Shown here piece by piece: positions 9,061 through 17,417 of a stretch of 19,971 bases of DNA. The notes below the pieces were generated by a model. It was not told where the DNA came from and made no database searches. It saw only the letters and a program-made list of their open reading frames with translations. Source of the DNA: Phoronis ovalis (taxonomy: Eukaryota > Phoronida > Phoronidae). Location: NCBI GenBank assembly GCA_028565635.1, contig JAOXYB010069945.1:1-19971 (forward strand), written 5' to 3'. Each line of letters opens with the position of its first letter. Positions within the stretch are counted from its first letter, which is position 1. Made by a program: the position numbers and the translations under genes.

Positions 9061-10782
9061 GTCTTAAGAAGCACAATCTTACAGATAAATTGGTTAACAG
9101 TTTCATTACTCTCTTGTTTTTAGTTGGATGAAGTTGATCTTTTTCGAATATTTACTTTTGCTTTAAAATGTTCATCTAACAAATGAATGTTTTTACATCA
9201 TCGGGCGATTAATCAGGATCTTCCCCAATTAATGTCAGTATAATATAGCTCTTGTAATTATATGCCGTTGATATATAACAATAGTGCCACCTATTGCATG
9301 TGATCAGATTTTGTTAAATGTTGCTGTCCAAGCAACTTTCTTGGAGTGGTCATTTCCAGAAACACCTTAAGGTAATATTACATGACTTGTATATTACATT
9401 TTTTAGTATAACATTATAAAATAATTTTCAGTTATTTAACTTTAACTGTACATGTATCTTTTGAAAATATTAGCAATATTCAAAACATGATTATTTTTAA
9501 AATTTGCAACCTAAACAACTGTTTGTAAATTTTGTATTTTCATTAATAATTTTGCGAATATTTAAATTTTATAGTTTAAGTTATAATGTACTATTTTTAT
9601 TTAACACGTTTGCTGCTTCAATCTGGTAAATTAATTCTTGTCTGATCAGTTCTGAAAGTACTCAAAATGTTGTGAAGAACATTGTCTGAGCAGTTATGAG
9701 GTTGAAAAATGTTGTTTGCTATGTTGCAACATACATGTAAGTAGGTGCTTATACTGATGCTAAGTATAAGATGCTGTGTTGTAGCTTGTTATTGAGAGAT
9801 GTCAATTTGTTATCCTCAAGCCTGGAGAGATAGATGTATTAGCTATGCAAGCTTTTATAGTACAATCATACATGTCATGTGACAATATTTAGTACTTATC
9901 TAATAAATTATACTAGACTAATCCACTCACTAGGGTAGGATATTAGATGGGCTCATAGAGGTAACTATATAGATGTGCTCCAAAAGTTCTCAACCTATTT
10001 GCTAATATATAAGAGCTAGTAAACCTCTACATTTTTTATTGATGAGACAAGAAATTATCACATGACTGTCATATTGTACAATTAAGAGAATGGATTGATA
10101 GTTTTCAGCAATGATCAGTGATTGTGAAATTTCATTTTACACATAATTCAATTGCATTATACTGCAGTGTGTAAAGTACGTACATAATCAAAACTTTGAT
10201 TTCTGTTTATTAGTGTTGTGTCCTGCCTGTTTGTATCCAGGCAGACATTAAACTTTTCTTTTGCCCAGCATTCTGTAGAAAATCTTGTTTGCCTAAATGC
10301 TTCTATAAAGTGACAATAAATTATATTATACTAAGATTTGAAGAATAAAATGTAGTTTCTTATTTATATATTTATCTTTTGTCATCACTGAGTAAATGAT
10401 GGTGTACCTAAATGCAGGTAGCCATTATAGTAGTATAACATTGAAGAAGAAGGCATTGCTTGTAGAAATGCTTAAAGTTGTGCATTTTGTATTGTTCAAA
10501 TAATATAAGTGGTTCACATTTATTCAACACCTATACTTATTTAATATCAATTGAGATTCATCTTCATGGAAAGGATTTGTTGAAAACCGATTATCTACAT
10601 GTGCACACTTCCTATCGAAAGGTGAATGAGTGGACTCCAGTCACTGGAAGGTTTGCCTTGAATCTCACGGACTATCAAAATTAGTCTAGCCATATTTATT
10701 TAAAAAGTTATTGATAGAGAGTGTGTCGAACTACAACTGCTGGTAACCCAGTGTGTATGTAATTTTGGAATAATGTTTGCAG
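9061..10782. other. AT-rich spacer, no recognised gene
   Basis: A plus-strand open frame at 10478-10684 (includes HGKDLLKTDYLHVHTSYRK) has moderately coding-like composition but matches nothing I know and has no convincing splice borders. Otherwise only AT-rich, unstructured DNA with ACATGTA words was seen. Confidence 0.5.
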
Positions 10783-10907
10783 ATGCAATTCCTCATTTTC
10801 CACAAAGCATGTTACAGAAAAAGTCTGAGATTATCCAAGTTTTATAAATTTCTTCGATGTGACTTTATCAGTGGACTGCCTATGTGCCAACAGGTATGAA
10901 GAGGATA
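10783..10907 (+). pseudogene. Plus-strand fragment resembling the DUF6589 IPH...KSEI segment
   Basis: After an acceptor tgtttgcag at 10782 one frame reads AIPHFPQSMLQKKSEIIQVL, then a stop, and later AYVPTG. An adjacent frame reads RYEEDKY up to a donor-like GTAAGT at 10908. IPH...M..KSEI followed some residues later by YVP is the same conserved block as the end of the minus-strand exon at 1386. The fragment has two in-frame stops and at least one shift. It is a second, independent relic on the other strand, not part of the left locus. Confidence 0.3.
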
Positions 10908-11706
10908 AGTATGTAAGTAGGCCATTACAGAGTGGAACTATAAACTTATCAATTTTGCACAGTTAAATGAAAAGATAACATAACAAAAGAATACTTTTTG
11001 TTTAAAAGTATGCAACACTAGGAAAATTTACTTTTCCTGATTCTTTTATCAGCAAGCAGACCATTTTTTCAAAACACAAATGTCAATAAATATGTCTAAC
11101 ACCCCAACAGATACAAATCTGAAACTTGACCAAAGTTAACTTGAAATCGAGATCTCTAAATGATTCACAGATTTTTTTTAAAATTTGCTTTATTCAACAG
11201 ACAGAACATTTTTCGTTTTTTCTGACATTCGTATATTTAGAAGCACATTATTTAAAATGCAGCAAAATCTTAAAAATCTGAGATATTATATTAAGAGACC
11301 TATTGAAATTAAATGTTGATAAAAATTTAGGTTTGCATCTGTAGGGGTGTTGGACTTAATTTGCTTGAAGCTTCTGCATTGAAAAGGTGAGTTTACCCAA
11401 AATGTCTTCCTTGCTAATTACATATTAAGCAGACACATGAATGACAAGTAATTTTTCATTACCTTTCTAAAAATGTATAATTATACATGTTATCATGCAG
11501 TCCTCAAAGTATATATTGTGAATAAGTCCAAACAGGACTGTAGCCCCCTTAAATATTAACTCAGAATAAAAGGACAAATCTCACTAAGAGTGCAATTTTC
11601 GTTGGAACTGTCCTGTATTTTTTGGTCTTGGATAGGGTATCAATTTTGGCATAGGCATTTTCCGAACCTCCTGAAACAGTTGTTTAGAGACTTTATGAGG
11701 CCTTTA

Positions 11707-12167
11707 ACGAGCATGATTACCTACATGTTATTTGAGTGGCCCCTCAGGGTTGATGCACTACATAAACAGTGATGAACATTTATATAACCATGGGGGGACA
11801 CTCGGATATAACCTGGGTATGCATGCATGCTTGCTATAAAAATCGCATGAACAGGGTACCTTTTTGAGGACTAAGCGAGTTAACATGTGTTACACTTTCA
11901 GAGTATGAAAATTAGAAGTTTTGATTAAAAAAGGTTGCTTTTTTGGCCTAGAGTCAATTTTTGGTGATGAAAGCATTGTTTACAGGGGAGTGTATACTTA
12001 GAGAATGGGGAGTTCCAGTGACAGTTTTAGGAGAAGTTCAGGAATAAAGAAAAATATTCCCATTTTTTCAGTCCTAGTCGAAAAATTTTAGTCTTCGTTA
12101 AGAATATTTTTTTCAGACCATTCACGAGCATGAATATCCACTTTATTACCTGTTTGCCCCCTCAGGA
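11707..12167 (+). repeat. Weak direct duplication, about 417-bp offset
   Basis: acgagcatga at 11707 and 12124, and cccctcagg at 11740 and 12158, keep almost the same offset (417 and 418). The bases between are only partly alike. The outer extent could not be fixed by eye; the surrounding sequence around 11590-12170 may be one old repeat family in two copies. Confidence 0.35.
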
Positions 12168-12408
12168 TATAACCATTTGAAGATATTGGAGCTTTGCTTT
12201 GTTTAATGAATTGAATTTGTTAAATGAATTGATGCAACTCTCATGAGGAATATATCGACCCAATATATCGGTTATCAAAAAAGACAACTAATTTTTATGT
12301 TCATACAAGAAGGTTTACTTTACAAAATGCAAAGTCTCTTAATGTAGAAAAATAGTTTGTCTTAAGTCAAGATTCAGTACTTTAACCTGCTGAGAAGAAA
12401 CTGTTAAA

Positions 12409-12452
12409 CAGTGGCCAAATGGATATACCAGGGACGAAGAGGACAAGTAAGT
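12409..12452 (+). repeat. Diverged echo of the 3' border of the 10783-10907 fragment
   Basis: cagtgg...gaagaggacaagtaagtaagta here parallels cagtgg...gaagaggataagtatgtaagta at 10869-10915. Only this exon-end-like portion is shared. It ends in the same EEDK codons and GTAAGT. It could be a shared interspersed repeat or a second exon relic. Confidence 0.35.
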
Positions 12453-12867
12453 AAGTAAATGGATATACAAATACAAGAAGCATTCATTATTATCAAAACT
12501 GCCGAAGTTTTATTATGATGCAATGAAGGAACCAAATAGATGTACAAAGTTGTGCAAAGGAACTATTCTCAAATCTCTAGTGCTCAAGTTGTAGAAAAAG
12601 AACTATTTATAATTATATAGTTAAAACTATAAAATGAGATATTTTTAGGCTTTTTTCGAATTTTATGAAGCTAGAGCAATTGATCTTTATGGTGATAATT
12701 ACAATTTATAATTCCGGATAACTTTGCAAGTTAATTAAACACTTGTTTTGTCAATAGCGATTTAACACTGCAAAAAGAATGGCTAATCAGCCACGCTGCT
12801 GCCTCCTCGGGAGCCAAAAATTTTATTGCAAATATTTGGCTTATAATGCTAATTATCAAAAACCTCT

Positions 12868-14560
12868 CGGGAACAAATATGGCCACTAGTCGACCATATT
12901 GAAAGTAATCTAGGTTAAAATTATATCTGACCTGTACTTTGACCTGCACATACTCTGTAGCAAATATGAATACTAAAGCTTTTATTGCGATGTACAACCG
13001 CATGAAAAACTATGGTTGCCAGTCAGCTGTCTTGGAAGTGAACCAGATTAAACTTATAATTGAACTGTATTTGACCTGTATTCACTCTGTACCGAATATG
13101 AAGCTGACCGAATAAAAAGTGAAGCAGTTATTGCGAAGTAAATAAAGTGTTACCCACAACAAAAAATGTGAATATTTGTATCAGCATTGGACCTACTTCT
13201 CAAGGTCATTTTAAAATGTCATCTAGCCGAATATGTGCACCAACCTCAAGGTTAAAATTATAACCGACCTGTATTTTGATCTTTACTTGCCCTGTGCCGA
13301 ATTTGAAGCTGATTGAATGAAAATTGAAGCAATTATCGCGAGACAAAAAGTATTATGCACAACATATCGAAGATTCGTGGCGGCATTTAACCCTCTTCTC
13401 AAGGTCATTTTAAAATGTCACCTAACCTAATAAGCCCACCATCCTATGGCCTTTGAATTGTCCAACCAAGGCTTCGTCTTTATTGAAGTGGATGCAATAT
13501 GACATGTGCTATCGGGAACAAACATGGCACTAGTCGGCCATATTGGCAGTAATCGAGATCAAAATTTTACCAGTCCTGCATTTTGACCTTTATTTACCCT
13601 TTGCTGAATATCAAGCAAATCGCATAAAAACTGAAGCTGTCATTGCGACTTAACATCTTGAGAATAAACATGGCCACTGGTCAGCCATATTGGAAGTGAT
13701 CCAGGTCAAAATTACAGCCAACCTACATTTTGATCTGTATTTACCCTGTACCACATATAAAGCTGATCTTATAAAAACTGAAGCTGTTATTGCAAGACAA
13801 AGAAAATGTTTCGCACAACCAAAAATGTTAAGGATTCGTATCAGCATTTTTCCTACTTCTCAAGGTCATTTTCAAATGTCACATACCTAGTGTAAGACGT
13901 CCACCAACCTATGGCCTTTGTGAATCCAACTTCAAATCGTCTAGCCAACACTTTATCCTTCCCGAAATAGGTGCAACATGGCGTAATCCAGGTCAAAATT
14001 ATATCTGTCTTGTACATTGACCTTTACTTGCCTTGTACCAAATATAAAAAATGATAGGATAAAAAACAAAGCTGTTATTGCGAGCTAACATCTCGAGAAC
14101 AAACATGGCCGCCACTCGATCTGCAGCCATCTTGAAGTTATCAGGGCCAAAATTACAGCTGACCTTCACTTTGACCTGTCACCAGTATTTAGCCTATACT
14201 AAATATAAAATTAATGGGATAGAAACTGAAGCAATTATTACAAGACAAAGAAAATGTTATCCACAACAAAAATTGTTGAAGATTCGTATCGGTATTTGAC
14301 CTACTACTCAAGGTCACTTGGAAATGTCACCTGGTTTAATATGCTCTTCAACCTATGGCATTCGTGAATCCACCTTCAAATCATTCAGTCATCGTTTTGT
14401 CTTTCCTGAAATGGGCAGCTCAACATGGCCATGTTGTCAGTAATCGGGGTCAAAATTATAACCGACCTGTAGTTTGACCTGTACTTACCCTGTACCAAAT
14501 ATGAAAATGATCCAAAGAAAGCTGAAGCCATTATAGCAAGACAAAGATGATGACTACCAC
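12868..14560. repeat. Degenerate satellite with alternating short and long monomers
   Basis: A core (t/c)aaaattata..gacctgta.tttgacct...taccctgtacc.aatatgaagctgat starts at 12916, 13049, 13253, 13560, 13707, 13994, 14148 and 14451. Spacings are 133, 204, 307, 147, 287, 154 and 303. After the first copies, monomers of about 150 and 300 bases alternate, giving a composite unit of about 434-457. The short monomer ends in attgcga..taacatct(c/t)gagaacaaacatggcc. The long one continues through agacaaagaaaatgtt...tcaaggtcatttt.aaatgtcac...cctatggcctttgtgaatcca. Open frames within it are incidental. Copies are diverged enough to indicate an old array. Confidence 0.85.
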
Positions 14561-17139
14561 GACACATACATGATGATCGATGGGCATAAAGTAAACCAAG
14601 TCAAATATTTTGCAAATAAAGACTCGGAGGTTATAATACATTGAGACAAAATTTTAAAATATCCTAACGGCAAATCACTTTTATGCCATTATTTGAATGT
14701 ACTAATTCCTATGGATCTGATGAATCCAAAGTGTTGAATGCAGCAGAGAAGCTATTGATTTTCATTGTGGAAAAATGGCAAGCAAACTTATTTTTGTAAA
14801 TGGCAACAATTTAATCCAAAAAGAAAAGTAAAGGATGAAAACAATCCAAAATTTTCATCCTCGTCCATCATTCCACTCAAAAATAATTTAAATACCCCCC
14901 TGGGAATCCATACGTTAATGGATAAGTGATCGACACATTTTTATTCTATTATGTGATGATATCGCTAAACAATTCTGACAATCATTCTTTAGCAAAGTGG
15001 GGTCCAACTCAAAGAATAACTGCATGGCACCCATATTTGTGAATGGGTTTTTGAAAAAGACCCCAAATGCCTTTTTTCCATTTTTAAGTTTTGACCTCTT
15101 TTCACTAATTTTACATACCCCATTTATCAATATTATTATTTGAATCACCCTAAAGGCATACTGATAATAAAATAAAGCACCCTTTTTTGTATACTTGATC
15201 AAAAAAAATAACGGTAACTGTTGGTCTTTAAAAATCCCCTTTTTTGACTTCTTGTTTAAACATGCATACCGGAGGTTTCCGGAACTACCCTGGGCGAACT
15301 ATCGGAAAGTAGTCTTTTTTATGGGTTATTTTAGCTGCCAAAAAATTGCCTTGGGTGTTCTTTCGGAAATTATTGTAGAATCAGTTTCATCGAATTGTGT
15401 AGCAACAGTGCATAATCAAGTGTACCATGATGTCAAACTAAAAATTAAACAGTGATCCTTCTTTTCAGTATGTATTTTGTTTAAACTAATTTATGCTACC
15501 GGTTTGCATTTTCTAAAGTGTTGCACATACTTAGAAACAAGCAGTTTATGATGCGCGTTTCTTTTATTTAATATCCTACATCACATTTTCCAAAAGAACT
15601 AATCAACTTTGGTTATTATTGTAATGTTTTTTTCCAGCTGAAAGATTATCCATGGGAGGTTCTTTAGAAGTTTTCTGAAAAGGTGCTCCTGCGGCATCTT
15701 TTATGGAGGGCATAGTTATGGAAAACTCCGGTACCATTTACTGATTAGTCGGACCCCCGGAGGGTTTATAGTCCTCAACTGTATTACTTGTTCTCAAGTC
15801 ATGTGACTGTGAACTTCATGTACTGTAATAGATTCACCTTGCAATCAATCTCAAATTTCTTTATGAATTGCATGATGTCTTTATACTATATTTTTTGTAC
15901 TACATTGATAAGATGGCTTTCAATAAATACAACTTTTTTATAAAAAAAAGGAATATTTTATTATTCGCTAGCTACAAAACTACATATGTGCAGGATATGA
16001 GCAGTTTTTCCAACATTAATTACAGAAAATGTGGTGCAAGTACAGAGTAAAACACTGTCAATCCCTGTACAAATTCATGTCCTGCCACATGTTCAGATAT
16101 TAAGTCGGTGACATTCAGCGTCTTCATGCACCACTAGAAAGATGCCAATACTGTTTAAGAATAATACATGATGTACATGTATATAAAATGAAATCCAATC
16201 ACTGGATAATTATCTATAAATTTTAAATTAAGTTTCAAGATGTTATCCTAATATAGATGACTATATGCTTGACTTGTAAACCTTACAACTACAAAGAAAT
16301 TACTCTGGAATAATATTAGTGTGGGTAACTCTGCCTGCCTTACAGCTAATTAAATTATATTACTATGACCCATACTGGTTTCTACATTATTCTGATCTGC
16401 ACATACAGATTTAAATCTGCAAAATGAACCAACTTTTTTGTTATGTAAGGTAAAACACAAAATTTCTAATTTAGTATTATATATGGAGCTCATCCCAAAT
16501 GTCACAAAGCCAGAACGCTATTGATTGATAGCTGGCTTGCACTGGACGATTTGTATGCACTAGATGGCATTTTTTGAATGAATAGTTCTCCATGCATTTG
16601 CACTTTATTAGCAAAACATGGAATTGTGGGTTTGACTAGATCAGTTAGAACGCCACCTAGTACATGCAAATACATGCAGTGAATCGATAGGCTTGCATAA
16701 AATTCCAGAGTAATCTAAGTCTAAATCAATCAAATCTATCTTGTTGATAATAATTACACTAAATTTTACTCTAACTTACTGGCTACAAATTATTGAAATA
16801 TTATTGGGAAAAGGATTTTGTGCAAAACATATTGCAACCAAGACCTCCATCTGATGTTCCTATCACAAGTTTGTACAAAAAACGACTTCCTGCACATGAA
16901 CATGAGTGAAATAGACTAGCTTAATTAATACTTAGTAAAGGCATCAAGGATACAACACCATTCTATAATAACTACATGTTAACCTTGTTAATAAGCAACA
17001 AGTTCAGTATCGACAAGGTTTTAACCATTTCACTTTAACTTGATTTCAATCATATCAACTTCTGTATGTCTGGTACATATTTATAAATTACATAAAACCC
17101 TGCTTACAAAGTTTTCCTTTCTGTTTTTGAAATGTGCAG
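14561..17139. other. AT-rich spacer between satellite and convergent gene ends
   Basis: No frame with recognisable composition or splice borders. The GC content rises briefly at 15260-15370 and 15640-15780 (ccggaggtttccgg, ggacccccggagg), which may be the ends of an unrecognised element. Nothing else can be supported. Confidence 0.5.
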
Positions 17140-17192
17140 GAAATTGTAAACTTTTAAGAAAAGCAAAGGAACAAGCTGACTACAGTAATGCT

Positions 17193-17198
17193 TTTAAT
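17193..17198 (-). promoter_or_regulatory. Candidate polyadenylation signal (ATTAAA) for the minus-strand gene
   Basis: tttaat on the plus strand reads ATTAAA on the minus strand, about 220 bases past the stop codon at 17418. It is the nearest hexamer of this type I found. In AT-rich DNA such hexamers are common by chance. Confidence 0.25.
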
Positions 17199-17252
17199 TT
17201 AAAGCTGTTACTGCTCCCAAGTACTGTTACATCATAAACTTGACCAGTTTAG

Positions 17253-17377
17253 GAAATTTTGATGTTCCTGCTTTGACTTCGTCTGAATTACGTACCATGA
17301 CACTGAATATGTTAAAACATGACTTGATAGACTTCTGTGAACATCATATAGGCTATAATAAGTCGAAAGTTCTCATG
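17253..17377 (+). CDS. Possible SAP-like exon on the plus strand
   Basis: A candidate acceptor (cagtttag) precedes 17253 and a good donor (ATG|GTAAGA) follows 17377. The frame between them is open and encodes about 41 residues rich in Leu, with a pattern L-x3-L...LIDFCEHHIGYNKSKVLM. This weakly resembles a SAP helix-loop-helix (Leu-rich helix, Gly, then a Lys-anchored second helix). No flanking exon can be joined with confidence. A second acceptor with a strong pyrimidine tract lies at 17139 (tgtgcag), and the frame after it is open to 17237. If real, this is the 3' side of a gene converging on the large minus-strand gene. It may be chance. Confidence 0.22.
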
Positions 17378-17417
17378 GTAAGAATCATGTCAAATGTGTA
17401 TGACATGATCGGAACAG

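Larger units (their letters stand above)
10916..12867. other. Spacer with old repeats, no gene seen
   Basis: Apart from the 417-bp duplication and the echo at 12409, I see a tgcatgcatgc run near 11820 and a local direct repeat ttaatgaattga / ttaaatgaattga near 12202-12230. Short open frames here look random. Confidence 0.5.

Noticed and set aside
12731-14567. Several open frames of 60-90 codons on both strands
   Set aside because: All lie inside the degenerate satellite, repeat the same words at the satellite period and lack conserved frame between copies.
14915-15455. Two frames of about 90 codons on opposite strands
   Set aside because: Composition looks random, with no motif, splice border or family resemblance.
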